64,000 nt of DNA. Source: G963665925 sp963676345. GTDB taxonomy: Bacteria > Bacillota > Clostridia > Peptostreptococcales > Acidaminobacteraceae. The translations under genes were made by a program, and so were the position numbers. The stretch's first letter is position 1. Each line of letters begins with the position of its first letter. The DNA is taken from contig CAXXTS010000004.1 of NCBI GenBank assembly GCA_963676345.2, positions 186,001-250,000 on the forward strand, written 5' to 3'. The notes beneath the pieces were generated by a model. The model was given only the letters and a program-made list of their open reading frames with translations. It was not told the origin of the DNA and ran no database searches. This document shows positions 17,553 to 26,203 of the stretch, in pieces.

Positions 17553-17645
17553 GTCACTTCAATTGCTCACGTCGCAGAGTCCTTCTTAAGTTACAAAGAT
17601 GAACGGAGCAATTTTCAATTGCTCACGTCGCGTGACGCGCCGTAT
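17553..17645 (+). repeat. Hairpin-repeat locus 3 (two degenerate units)
   Basis: Two units share AATTGCTCACGTCGC (starting at about 17560 and 17617). The second has a full stem GAGCAATT-TTC-AATTGCTC and ends GACGCGCCGTATG at the foot of the inverted repeat. The tail matches the inner unit of the array at 49125-49183 (GCTCACGTCGC then CGCGCC and TAT). The stem uses AATT/AATT where other loci use AACC/GGTT, so pairing is kept while sequence changes. Confidence 0.8.
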
Positions 17646-17708
17646 GAAAAACGCCGATGCAGATCCATTTCGAATTCTGATTCGAATGGATCTGCATCGG
17701 CGTTTTTC
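17646..17708. repeat. Long inverted repeat beside repeat locus 3
   Basis: A 24-bp exact stem (17646-17669 with 17685-17708; begins GAAAAACGCCGATGCAGATC) continues past one extra T into CGAA/TTCG. It lies 23 bp beyond the PFOR terminator and upstream of the ADP-ribosylglycohydrolase gene. A further pair ACAAAGA (17593-17599) and TCTTTGT (17714-17720) could close an outer stem around it. Confidence 0.88.
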
Positions 17709-17730
17709 GCACTTCTTTGTCTTTCGCGGA

Positions 17731-17769
17731 AAAAAAACCCAAGCGCTGATCAGGCGCTTGGGGTTTTGA
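17731..17769 (-). terminator. Terminator of the PFOR gene
   Basis: On the minus strand CCCCAAGCGCC and AGCGCTTGGG form a GC-rich stem around a short loop, followed by TTTTTTTT (17731-17737). Confidence 0.88.
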
Positions 17770-17800
17770 ATTTTAATGATTTGTTTCTATAAGAAGCGGA

Positions 17801-20800
17801 TTAGTACTCCATGTTTGCCATGCGTACGTAACCTTCGTAACGCTCTTTAGCTTCTTGTTCAGCGTTAGCGAATAGTCTTTCAGCTTCTTCAGGGAACTCG
17901 TTCACTAGAGTAGTGTAACGGCCTTCACCCATTAGGAAGTCTCTGAATGATGCACTTGGCTCTTTAGACTCTAGTACGAATGGGTTCTTACCTTCTTCTT
18001 TAAGAAGTGGGTTGTACTTCCATAGGTGCCAGTAGCCAGCGTCAACTGCTTCTTTCATACGGTTTTGAGTTGTACCCATACCCGTCTTAATACCATGTGC
18101 AATACATGGAGCGTAGCAGATTACTAGAGAAGGACCATTGTAGCTTTCAGCTTCTTGAAGTGCCTTCATCAGCTGGTTCTTGTTAGAGCCCATAGCTGTT
18201 TGAGCAACGTATACGTAACCGTAAGTAGTTGCAATCATGCCAAGGTCTTTCTTCTTAATCTTCATACCAGATGCAGCAAACTTCGCAACAGCACCAGATG
18301 GTGTCGCTTTAGAAGCCTGGCCGCCTGTATTAGAGTAAACTTCTGTATCAAATACAAGTACGTTTACATTTTCACCAGAAGCTAGAACGTGGTCAAGACC
18401 GCCGTAACCGATGTCATAAGCCCAACCGTCGCCACCAACGATCCAAACTGACTTCTTGATGAGGTAATCTTTGTTGTTTTCGAAGAACTTGAATGCGTCT
18501 TCTGCACCAGCAGGAGCGCCAGCTTCAAGTGCCTTAAGCACGTCAACCGTAGCCGCTTTAGAAGCGTCAGCGTCGTCCATGCCCTCTAGCCATGCCTTGA
18601 ATGGTGCTTTAGCAGCATCATCAATGCTTAGCTCTAGAAGTTCAGCAGCTTTGTCAGCAAGTTGCTTTCTGATTGTCTTAACAGCAAGTTGCATACCTAG
18701 ACCGTACTCAGCATTGTCTTCGAATAGTGAGTTCGCCCAAGCTGGACCTTTGCCGTCAGCATTCTTACAGTATGGTGTAGTAGGTGCAGAACCGCCCCAG
18801 ATTGAAGAACATCCAGTAGCATTTGCAACCATCATTCTGTCACCATATAGCTGAGTAACAAGCTTCATGTATGGTGTTTCACCACAACCTGCACAAGCGC
18901 CTGAGAATTCGAATAGAGGCTGTGCAAACTGTGAACCTTTGACAGAGCTGATTGCCATCTTGTCATCTTTAACAGGAAGATCAATCACGTAGTTCCAGTT
19001 ATCTACTTCTGTAGCTGTTTGAGAATCAAGCGGCTTCATTTCTAGCGCTTTATTCTTAGAAGGACAAATGTCAGCACAGTTGCCACATCCAGTACAGTCA
19101 AGAGGCGATACTTGGATTTTGTATTGTAGGTTGTCTAGTCCTTTACCCATAGCCTTTAGCGTTGGGAAGCTCTCAGGTGCATTTGCCACTTCGTCTTCAG
19201 AAAGAAGGAATGGACGGATTGCAGCGTGAGGACATACGAAAGAACATTGATTACACTGGATACAGTTATCAGATAACCAATGAGGAACATTTACTGCGAT
19301 ACCACGCTTTTCGTAAGCAGCAGAACCGTTTTCAAATGTACCATCTGCAAGTTCAACGAACTCAGAAACTGGGATCGCGTCACCTTTTTGAGCGTTCATT
19401 GGCTTCAGTCTGTTAGCGATGAATGCTGGAAGTTCAGCTTCTTCTTTAACAGTTGCTTCAGCAGATGCCCATGATGCAGGTACTTCAACCGCTTCGATTG
19501 CAGCGCCAGCGTCAACAGCTTTCCAGTTCAGTTCAACAATCTTTTGACCTTTTTTACCGTAAGTCTTTTCGATTGCTTCTTTCAAGTAACCAAGCGCTTT
19601 TTCAACAGGCATAACGTCAGCAAGCTTGAAGAATGCAGACTGCATAACCATGTTGATTCTGTTGCCAAGACCGATCTCAGCAGCAATATCTGTTGCGTTG
19701 ATTGTGTAGAACTTGATGTCATTGTCAGCAATGAACTTTTTCATTTCGCCAGGTAGATGTGCATCTAGCTCTTCAGCGTTCCACTTACAGTTCAGTACGA
19801 AAGTACCGCCTTTTTTAAGACCAGATAGTACATCGTATTGAGTTACGTAAGATTGGTTGTGGCATGCTACGTAATCAGCTTCGTCAATTAGGTAAGTTGA
19901 ACGGATAGGTTGCTTACCGAAACGAAGGTGAGATACTGTTACGCCACCAGACTTCTTAGAGTCATATGAGAAGTAACCTTGAGCGTACATGTCAGTCTTG
20001 TCACCGATGATCTTGATTGCATTCTTGTTGGCACCAACAGTACCGTCAGAACCAAGACCCCAGAACTTACATCTAACTGTACCAGCAGGCTCAGTTACGA
20101 TAGTTTCTTCAACATCAAGCGATAGATGTGTAACATCATCATTGATACCGATTGTAAAGATTTTAGCAGGTGCCTCTTTAGCTAGTTCATCGTATACACG
20201 CTTGATTTGAGAAGGCGTAGTATCCTTAGAACCAAGACCGTAACGACCGCCAATGATTAGAGGTTGCTCGTCTTTTTCGTAGAATGCAGAACGAATGTCA
20301 AGGAATAGAGGCTCGCCTAGTGAACCTGGTTCCTTTGTTCTGTCAAGTACAGCAATTTTCTTAACTGTTGAAGGTAGAACATCGAAGAAGTACTTAGGTG
20401 CAAATGGTCTGTAAAGACGAACTTTAATAAGACCCACTTTTTCACCTTGAGCAGTTAGGTAGTCGATTGTCTCTTCAACTGTATCAACAACTGAACCCAT
20501 AGCTACGATAACACGATCAGCATCAGGTGCACCGTAGTAGTTGAATGGCTTGTACTCTCTGCCAGTCAGCTTGCTGATTTCTTCCATGTAATCTGCAACA
20601 ACAGCAGGAACGTTGTCGTAGTATGTATTACATGCTTCACGTGCTTGGAAGAAGATATCTGGGTTTTGAGCAGTACCGCGTGTAACAGGGCGCTCAGGGT
20701 TAATAGAATTGTTTCTAAATGCGTTAACCGCATCCCAGTCAAGCATTTTAGCAAAATCATCATAATCAATTGTTTCAATCTTCTGGATTTCGTGAGAAGT

Positions 20801-21328
20801 ACGGAAACCGTCGAAGAAGTGTAGGAAAGGCACTTTTGTTTTGATTGCAGCAAGATGCGCAATACCGCCAAGATCCATAACTTCCTGTACAGAACCTGAA
20901 GATAGCATTGCAAAGCCAGTGCTTCGTGCTGCCATAACATCAGAGTGATCGCCGAAGATTGATAGAGCGTGAGATGCTACCGCACGTGCAGATACGTGGA
21001 ATACACCTGGAAGAAGCTCACCAGCGATTTTGTACATATTTGGGATCATAAGAAGCAGACCCTGTGACGCTGTAAAAGTAGTTGTTAGCGCGCCACCTTG
21101 TAGAGAACCATGAACCGCACCGGAAGCACCGCCCTCAGATTGTAGCTCAGAAACTACAACAGGTTGACCGAAAACATTTTTCTTGCCATACGCAGCCCAT
21201 TCGTCCACGAATTCTGCCATGTTAGATGATGGTGTAATAGGGTAAATTGCAGCTACATCAGTAAATGCATACGAAACGTAAGCAGCAGCCGTATTACCAT
21301 CCATGGTCTTCATCACTTTATTACTCAT
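17801..21328 (-). CDS. nifJ: Pyruvate:ferredoxin (flavodoxin) oxidoreductase, single-chain
   Basis: This 1175-residue homodimeric enzyme oxidises pyruvate and CoA to acetyl-CoA and CO2 and passes electrons to ferredoxin. The domains appear in the usual order: PFOR domain I (YPITPSSNMAE near residue 29), the CoA-side domain, the gamma domain, an EKR-type segment, two [4Fe-4S] motifs (CIQCNQCSFVCPHA and CTGCGNCADICPS, about 690-760), and the TPP domain with CAGCGETPY, NATGCSSIWGG and VGGDGWAYDIG. Length is normal. Codon use is visibly more biased than in its neighbours, as expected for an abundant central enzyme. A consensus promoter with palindromes lies upstream, and it has its own terminator. 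Confidence 0.97.
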   Translation of the reverse strand: MSNKVMKTMDGNTAAAYVSYAFTDVAAIYPITPSSNMAEFVDEWAAYGKKNVFGQPVVVSELQSEGGASGAVHGSLQGGALTTTFTASQGLLLMIPNMYKIAGELLPGVFHVSARAVASHALSIFGDHSDVMAARSTGFAMLSSGSVQEVMDLGGIAHLAAIKTKVPFLHFFDGFRTSHEIQKIETIDYDDFAKMLDWDAVNAFRNNSINPERPVTRGTAQNPDIFFQAREACNTYYDNVPAVVADYMEEISKLTGREYKPFNYYGAPDADRVIVAMGSVVDTVEETIDYLTAQGEKVGLIKVRLYRPFAPKYFFDVLPSTVKKIAVLDRTKEPGSLGEPLFLDIRSAFYEKDEQPLIIGGRYGLGSKDTTPSQIKRVYDELAKEAPAKIFTIGINDDVTHLSLDVEETIVTEPAGTVRCKFWGLGSDGTVGANKNAIKIIGDKTDMYAQGYFSYDSKKSGGVTVSHLRFGKQPIRSTYLIDEADYVACHNQSYVTQYDVLSGLKKGGTFVLNCKWNAEELDAHLPGEMKKFIADNDIKFYTINATDIAAEIGLGNRINMVMQSAFFKLADVMPVEKALGYLKEAIEKTYGKKGQKIVELNWKAVDAGAAIEAVEVPASWASAEATVKEEAELPAFIANRLKPMNAQKGDAIPVSEFVELADGTFENGSAAYEKRGIAVNVPHWLSDNCIQCNQCSFVCPHAAIRPFLLSEDEVANAPESFPTLKAMGKGLDNLQYKIQVSPLDCTGCGNCADICPSKNKALEMKPLDSQTATEVDNWNYVIDLPVKDDKMAISSVKGSQFAQPLFEFSGACAGCGETPYMKLVTQLYGDRMMVANATGCSSIWGGSAPTTPYCKNADGKGPAWANSLFEDNAEYGLGMQLAVKTIRKQLADKAAELLELSIDDAAKAPFKAWLEGMDDADASKAATVDVLKALEAGAPAGAEDAFKFFENNKDYLIKKSVWIVGGDGWAYDIGYGGLDHVLASGENVNVLVFDTEVYSNTGGQASKATPSGAVAKFAASGMKIKKKDLGMIATTYGYVYVAQTAMGSNKNQLMKALQEAESYNGPSLVICYAPCIAHGIKTGMGTTQNRMKEAVDAGYWHLWKYNPLLKEEGKNPFVLESKEPSASFRDFLMGEGRYTTLVNEFPEEAERLFANAEQEAKERYEGYVRMANMEY

Positions 21329-21372
21329 TGACCTTTTGCCTCCTTAGTATTTTCATACATGTGTATGTGGTT

Positions 21373-21401
21373 AGTATAGTATATTGTATACAGAGTGTCA
21401 A
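21373..21401 (-). promoter_or_regulatory. Consensus promoter of the PFOR gene with palindrome in the spacer
   Basis: On the minus strand TTGACA (21396-21401), a 17-bp spacer and TATACT (21373-21378) form a near-perfect housekeeping promoter. The spacer contains the symmetric GTATACAATATAC (21379-21391), so a regulator bound there would block the polymerase. Confidence 0.88.
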
Positions 21402-21496
21402 CGCATTTGTATACCTGTATTCTATCGAAAATTCTTATGAAAAATCGAAAAATGAAAACGTTTGCAAGTTCAAAGTGTTGCCTTTCCTCATTTGCA

Positions 21497-21512
21497 ATTG
21501 TATACAATATAC
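21497..21512. promoter_or_regulatory. Upstream operator-like palindrome for PFOR
   Basis: ATTGTATACAAT (21497-21508) is a perfect 12-bp palindrome continuing as ATAC. It repeats the TTGTATAC core found in the PFOR promoter about 117 bp away, and a half copy TTTGTATACC lies at 21407-21415. GntR-type regulators bind similar sites, but the regulator is not identified. Confidence 0.55.
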
Positions 21513-21660
21513 CTTTAGTCGATTTTGTTGATTACTTCTATTTTTTTGCTTTTTTCTGTAGGACAGTCCGCATATTAGATACCCTACTCTTTATATACTA
21601 AATCATAATATTCAGAAAATAAAGGTCTAAATAGAATTTCCTCAGTGAACACGTTTTCCT

Positions 21661-21726
21661 TATTTAGTGCACACTTATACCTGTTCTCTTTATTTAGTGT
21701 ACATTATTAAAATTGTCTATTATAAT
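21661..21726 (+). promoter_or_regulatory. Probable promoter with direct repeats upstream of the DUF5610-like gene
   Basis: TATTTAGTGCACA (21661-21673) and TATTTAGTGTACA (21691-21703) are direct repeats 30 bp apart; a weaker AGTGAACAC lies about 25 bp further upstream. The second overlaps a possible -35 TGTACA (21698-21703), which is 17 bp from a perfect -10 TATAAT (21721-21726). Confidence 0.6.
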
Positions 21727-21811
21727 AGGAAGAAAGACGGTTTATTTTTCTTAGAATATGCCGATAATGATAGTGTAAGGATACAACAGATGCACAAGGA
21801 GGTGCACATAA

Positions 21812-22480
21812 GTGGATATTAAAGCTGTACAAAATGTGATTCAAGCAGGTCAAAAAAAGACCGCCATCAAGCAAATGAGTAAAGAAAAGAAAGAAAATGG
21901 TGTCAATCAAAATGCTCTAGACAAAGCCGCTGGTGTTGTTTTTGAAAAATCTCAAGAACTTAAAAACGCAGGCACTTATTCCAATCTATCAAAAGAAAAT
22001 CTCGCAGAAGTTGATCGGTTAAAACTTCAGGTTGATCAAAAGATGGAGCAAGCATTTTACATGATGGCTATGGAAGCAATGGATGGACAAAATACAGGCC
22101 TTAAAAATGCCATCGAACAAATTCTCTCAGAACGTGCCGATAAAATCACACCAGAAATGGTGGAACAGGCTGAAGCCGATGTCAGCGAAGGTGGATTTTT
22201 TAGCCCTGAGTCTGTTTCAGAGCGTATTCTAGACTTTGCAAAGGCAATATCAAACGGGAATAATGCCAAATCTGATCTTTTGAAAAATGCTTTTATCAAA
22301 GGGTTTGAAGACTCCGCTAAAATATGGGGAGATGATCTACCTGAAATCAGTCAAAAAACCTACGATTTGGTTATGGAAGGCTTTGATGCCTGGAACGCGG
22401 AAAGTGCAGAAACATCTGAAACCAGTTCCGATGATTCACCTAACGATGAACCGGATCATGCTGATGCACAATCAAAGTAA
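21812..22480 (+). CDS. Conserved hypothetical protein, DUF5610-like
   Basis: A 222-residue, soluble, strongly helical and acidic protein with no signal peptide. It starts at a GTG with AAGGAGGTG about 7 nt upstream. The segment from about 128 to 195 (GGFFSPESVSERILDFAKAIS, then AFIKGFEDSAKIWG and LPEISQKTYDLV) resembles the DUF5610 region of proteins often labelled hydrogenase-4 component G; that label does not establish a function. The last 25 residues are Ser/Glu/Asp-rich and probably disordered. It has its own promoter and is followed by the small-RNA region. Confidence 0.65.
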   Translation: MDIKAVQNVIQAGQKKTAIKQMSKEKKENGVNQNALDKAAGVVFEKSQELKNAGTYSNLSKENLAEVDRLKLQVDQKMEQAFYMMAMEAMDGQNTGLKNAIEQILSERADKITPEMVEQAEADVSEGGFFSPESVSERILDFAKAISNGNNAKSDLLKNAFIKGFEDSAKIWGDDLPEISQKTYDLVMEGFDAWNAESAETSETSSDDSPNDEPDHADAQSK

Positions 22481-22552
22481 TTATAAATGACATCGATGTA
22501 ATGACGCCGCAGATTTAATAGATATTTTTTGAAAGCAATACACAGGCATCCG

Positions 22553-22581
22553 TTGACAAAGAAACCGCATTCAATTATATT
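22553..22581 (+). promoter_or_regulatory. Consensus promoter for the RNA at 22588-22790
   Basis: TTGACA (22553-22558), exactly 17 bp, then TATATT (22576-22581). No coding frame with a ribosome site follows on this strand before the terminator. Confidence 0.85.
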
Positions 22582-22587
22582 TATTAA

Positions 22588-22790
22588 TATATCGAAACAT
22601 CTTTATTGCTTTTTTGTAATAAAGTGTTCGGTACTCCACGCATGATTCTCGGCTCCGCCCAAGATAACCATGAATACGCCTGTAAGTTTCTTAATTAGGA
22701 AGCGCGCGCTTTCTGATTACTATTCCCCATTATCTTGGAGCCGAGATATCAACAAAAGCAAAGACTGCGACATGTCGCAGTCTTTTTTTA
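22588..22790 (+). ncRNA. Candidate structured small RNA, about 200 nt
   Basis: The stretch runs from a consensus promoter to a strong terminator (AAGACTGCGACATGTCGCAG... at 22761-22784, then T7) and contains no plausible gene. TTGCTTTTTTGT (22606-22617) pairs with ACAAAAGCAA (22752-22761), two bases bulged. TCTCGGCT and CCAAGATAA (22647-22667) pair with TTATCTTGG and AGCCGAGA (22730-22746). Inside lies AGGAAGC-GCGC-GCTTTCT. This rod-like, end-closed form and its size recall 6S RNA, but I do not see enough to name it. It could also be an antisense or regulatory RNA. Confidence 0.6.
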
Positions 22791-22839
22791 TATTTAAAGC
22801 CTATTCATGCTGTTTAACTAAACCCTTACGCAAACTTGC

Positions 22840-23067
22840 CTAGTCAACCTTGTTACCACGTTTTTGACCAATGAAAATATAACCATCAATTAAAAGACTG
22901 GAAACGAGCAGTGCAATGCCAACCCCCATATAAGGGCGGGCTGGATTAAGTGGGCAAAAACCCGGTGGTGTAATGCGCTGCAGGTAAAAGGTGTAGCCAC
23001 CTACTGCAATACTCACAGCGAATCCAAGATAAAATAAAACCTGACTGATTTTTTTAAGCCGATTCAT
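22840..23067 (-). CDS. Small two-helix membrane protein, unknown function
   Basis: A 75-residue protein with two hydrophobic segments (about 10-28 and 45-67) joined by a loop with PPGFCPLNPARPYMG, and a basic N-terminus (MNRLKKIS). It overlaps the 3' end of yaaA by 14 bp with a GAGG-type ribosome site inside yaaA, which suggests translational coupling. I do not recognise the family. The short length lowers confidence, but the coupling and composition look real. Confidence 0.65.
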   Translation of the reverse strand: MNRLKKISQVLFYLGFAVSIAVGGYTFYLQRITPPGFCPLNPARPYMGVGIALLVSSLLIDGYIFIGQKRGNKVD

Positions 23068-23782
23068 CTGCGTGCCCCCTCACAAAGATCATAGTCTTTT
23101 CATCAGACAGATTGTGATTATAGCACCACCCATCCACATTAAACCTGCGAAGAGCGTCTAATGTTTCCACCTCATTTGTTACCATAAAATGCACCATTTG
23201 ACCTCTGGCCTTCTTAGCATTGGTTCCAATGGTTTTCAGCTTCCCCTGTCTATACTCTTTAAAAGCAACGGTAACCATGGGCATTTTGATCAGCTTCGAA
23301 AACTCTCCTGAAGCCAGATTAATAATGAGTTCTTCCTCAGAAAATGGCCGGCTGAGCTCCTCTTTCCAGTATGCATATAAACTGCCACACCCTAGCTTCA
23401 TTTTCATATCAAGCCGATAGGCGCTAATACCGGTAAAAGGCGTTAAAACACCGTACATTGCTGACAAGATTCGTACATGAGATTCTAAATAATGCAGGGC
23501 CTGATCCGTGTAGCTTTCTACAAGAACCTGTCTAAAGGCAATGCCGTTATAAGCCTGTATCGCCGGCAATATACCTGTATGTCCAAAGTTCTGATACGTT
23601 TCGTATACGTGCTTTAACAAGTCCCCTTTAATATGCATGATTTCTTGAAGTGCTTCTATAGAAAGCCCCTGAATTTCAGCGACAAGGGCTTTGGTTTTTT
23701 TTAGATAAGGCAGCATCTTCATATCATCAATCGCTTCTACATCATATCGCTGCTCCTTACTGGGTGATAAAATTACCTTCAC
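23054..23782 (-). CDS. yaaA: Peroxide stress protein YaaA (DUF328)
   Basis: A 242-residue member of the YaaA/DUF328 family, which in E. coli lowers free iron under hydrogen peroxide stress and has a DNA-binding fold. The family marks are the start MKVILSPSKEQRYD, the block PAIQAYNGIAFRQV, YGVLTPFTGISAYRLDMKMKLG, and INLASGEFSKLI. It lies 13 bp downstream of the methyltransferase gene and overlaps the small membrane protein, forming a three-gene minus-strand operon. Confidence 0.92.
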   Translation of the reverse strand: MKVILSPSKEQRYDVEAIDDMKMLPYLKKTKALVAEIQGLSIEALQEIMHIKGDLLKHVYETYQNFGHTGILPAIQAYNGIAFRQVLVESYTDQALHYLESHVRILSAMYGVLTPFTGISAYRLDMKMKLGCGSLYAYWKEELSRPFSEEELIINLASGEFSKLIKMPMVTVAFKEYRQGKLKTIGTNAKKARGQMVHFMVTNEVETLDALRRFNVDGWCYNHNLSDEKTMIFVRGHADESA

Positions 23783-23795
23783 GTCATGCCTCCAT

Positions 23796-24980
23796 CTATT
23801 TCTTCACACCGTCGCGGATGAGTCTTGTAAAATGATGCCCCATCGCCTGTTCAATATAGGGCTCTAAGTGCCAAAACTGCTTGAAATGCTTATATTCTTC
23901 GATTGCCTTTTGAATGTCACCTTCTTTTTTGAAGGCTCTAATCAATATGTTTTTAGGCGTATGTTCCATGTCTATAAACTCAAGCACTTGAACCTGATAG
24001 CCCAGTATTTCTAGAACGTTTGCGCGCAGACTGTCCGTTACCAGTGCAGACATGCGCTCTTTGATAAGCCCATGCTTTTCCATAGGTATCATGGCCGGAT
24101 TGTGTATTTTTTTAAAAAACTCATGCTGACAGCACGGAACCGCCAAAATAACCGACGCGTCCCATCCAATCGCTTTTACAAGGGCATCATCCGTTGCTGT
24201 ATCACATGCGTGGAGCGTTACAACCATATCTACACCGCCCTCTTGAGTGTACTCGCGAATGTCGCCTTGTAAAAATTTGAGGCCTTCATAACCCAGTTCT
24301 TCTGCCACGCCGTTGCAGAAGGCTATGACATCTGTCTTTAAATCCAGTCCAATAATATTTACTTCGTAATGCATTATTTTTACAAGATAATAATACAGTG
24401 CAAACGTCAGATAGGCCTTACCGCATCCAAAGTCAATTATATTAATGGCCCGGTCTTTTGGAAGATGCGGAATACAATCTGCAACCATTTCTATATACCG
24501 ATTGAGTTGTCTGAACTTATCATAACGCTTGGCCAACACTTTTCCATCCTGATTCATTACGCCTAGGCGTACCAAAAAATCGTGGGCAATACCTTCTTCA
24601 AGCAAATATGATTTCTTGCGATTATGACTCAAGTCCACTGAATTTCTTGTCGGCTGCTTTTTTAGAATTTTAACCTTACCCTTTTTACTGATCAGAATCT
24701 GATAATCTGCATCAATGGTATAGAGCATTGCCTGTCTGAAATATGGCCCGATTAAGTCTTTAAGGCGTTCAGCGGCCTGATCCCCTTCCAAATTTTCATG
24801 GTTTACCTTATTGTCATAATGGTATGCGAACTGATTTAAGCGGTTTCCCTTTATAAGGACTGGTTTAATATCTACTTTTTTATAGCTCTTTTCCACACCT
24901 TTTTGAACATTGCTCAAGACAACAAACAACATGCTCTCTTTTTCAAAAACCTCATCAATCAATTTATAAACTGTTTCCAT
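23796..24980 (-). CDS. SAM-dependent methyltransferase (Methyltransf_32-like)
   Basis: A 394-residue protein whose C-terminal half carries a Rossmann-type SAM site: NIIDFGCGKAYLTFAL (about 185-200), NIIGLDLKTD, and LQGDIRE, then VVTLHACDTATD and AVPCCQHEFF. This layout matches the Methyltransf_32 group, some members of which act on RNA or small molecules. The N-terminal 150 residues are of unknown fold. Two adjacent cysteines in PCCQHE are typical of the group. It heads the operon with yaaA; the nqr operon is divergent. Confidence 0.82.
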   Translation of the reverse strand: METVYKLIDEVFEKESMLFVVLSNVQKGVEKSYKKVDIKPVLIKGNRLNQFAYHYDNKVNHENLEGDQAAERLKDLIGPYFRQAMLYTIDADYQILISKKGKVKILKKQPTRNSVDLSHNRKKSYLLEEGIAHDFLVRLGVMNQDGKVLAKRYDKFRQLNRYIEMVADCIPHLPKDRAINIIDFGCGKAYLTFALYYYLVKIMHYEVNIIGLDLKTDVIAFCNGVAEELGYEGLKFLQGDIREYTQEGGVDMVVTLHACDTATDDALVKAIGWDASVILAVPCCQHEFFKKIHNPAMIPMEKHGLIKERMSALVTDSLRANVLEILGYQVQVLEFIDMEHTPKNILIRAFKKEGDIQKAIEEYKHFKQFWHLEPYIEQAMGHHFTRLIRDGVKK

Positions 24981-25222
24981 AATTTCTCTCCATCCAAGTC
25001 ATCGTGCCTACTGTGTAGAATATACGTCTTTCATTTATGAAAATACGTTCCCTTTTTTCTCCACTTTTTTTATCTTCCGCTATTAATATTTTTGTCCGCG
25101 GGTATGTATGATTCAAGTCGAATTTGTAATCTCTATTCTATTATACATAAACCTGGAGTATTCATGAAATAAGTATATTCAGATTTGGCCAGTAAGAAAT
25201 ATTGTTTTAAGGGGGAGTATTT

Positions 25223-26203
25223 ATGAAAATCGGACCAATAAAATTTATGAAGCAGGCACTCATGCGCAAGGTCATCTACGCACTTATACCCATTGTTTTG
25301 GCTGCAATTTATAATTTTGGCTGGCGTGTCATACCCGTTATCCTCACCGCAGCACTCAGTGGCCTTATCACGGAATGGCTCTTCAAGCGCAGTTCTGGCA
25401 AGCCTGTTTCAGAAGCGGTTTTTGTCACCGCAATATTATATGCCCTAACCCTACCGCCACGCACCCCGTTTTGGATTGTCGCTGTCGGTATGATCTTTGG
25501 CATCGTCTTTGGAAAAGAGGTTTTTGGTGGATTTGGCAGAAATGTTTTTAACCCGGCACTCGTTGGCAGGGCCTTTGTCTACGTTTCCTTTCCTAAGTTT
25601 TTAACCATAGAATGGACAGCGCCTTCGAGTACATCCCTAGTGGGTGCTATGACAAAGTATATTGGCCCCCCTGTAGATGCTGTCAGTACAGCCACGCCCA
25701 TGCTTACATACCGTAGCACTGGAGAAATGCATGCACTTCTTGACCTTTTCATTGGCCGTGTTCCCGGCTCCCTTGGCGAAACAAGTGCCATACTCATTAT
25801 TTTATCAGGCATTTATCTTTTATATACCAAGACTACACACAAGGAGTCTATGCTTGGTGTTTTCATTGGCTTCTTTGCTATGTCTGGCGTTTTTTCAGTT
25901 TTTGGAACACCACAGGTTCCAAACCCGATTTTCGGTATTCTATCCGGTGGCATTCTTTTTGCAGCCGTATTTATGGCCACTGACCCCATCTCTTCTCCAA
26001 AAAAGAAAGAGGCACGTTGGATCTATGGCCTATTAATAGGTGCCATTACAGTAATTATTCGAGGCTTTGCACTTTTCGCCGGCGGTGTCATGTTTGCTGT
26101 TCTCATTGGAAACAGCCTTGCACCCCTACTCGATGAAATCGTAAAAGCCCTACAGTCACGCAAGAAATCGGCTGAACTAAAAGGGGGTACATCTAATGCC
26201 TAA
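25223..26203 (+). CDS. nqrB: Na+-NQR/Rnf-type subunit B (NqrB/RnfD)
   Basis: A 326-residue membrane subunit of an Nqr/Rnf-type sodium- or proton-moving oxidoreductase. The start (KQALMRKVIYALIPIVLAA) and FGWR are closer to NqrB than RnfD by my reading, although the length is nearer RnfD; V. cholerae NqrB is about 410 residues. The covalent-FMN motif is STAT at 155-158 in DAVSTATPM. GGFGRNVFNPALVGRAF is the conserved loop. It is the first gene of a tight five-gene operon (8-bp overlap with the next) with AAGGGGGAG before the ATG. Confidence 0.9.
   Translation: MKIGPIKFMKQALMRKVIYALIPIVLAAIYNFGWRVIPVILTAALSGLITEWLFKRSSGKPVSEAVFVTAILYALTLPPRTPFWIVAVGMIFGIVFGKEVFGGFGRNVFNPALVGRAFVYVSFPKFLTIEWTAPSSTSLVGAMTKYIGPPVDAVSTATPMLTYRSTGEMHALLDLFIGRVPGSLGETSAILIILSGIYLLYTKTTHKESMLGVFIGFFAMSGVFSVFGTPQVPNPIFGILSGGILFAAVFMATDPISSPKKKEARWIYGLLIGAITVIIRGFALFAGGVMFAVLIGNSLAPLLDEIVKALQSRKKSAELKGGTSNA

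Noticed and set aside
18471..18854. Plus-strand frame inside the PFOR gene
   Set aside because: Ala/Ser-rich antisense frame produced by the strong codon bias of PFOR on the other strand.
22588..22790. Naming the candidate small RNA as 6S RNA (ssrS)
   Set aside because: Size and overall rod shape fit, but the central bulge is uneven and I could not match conserved 6S positions; left unnamed.
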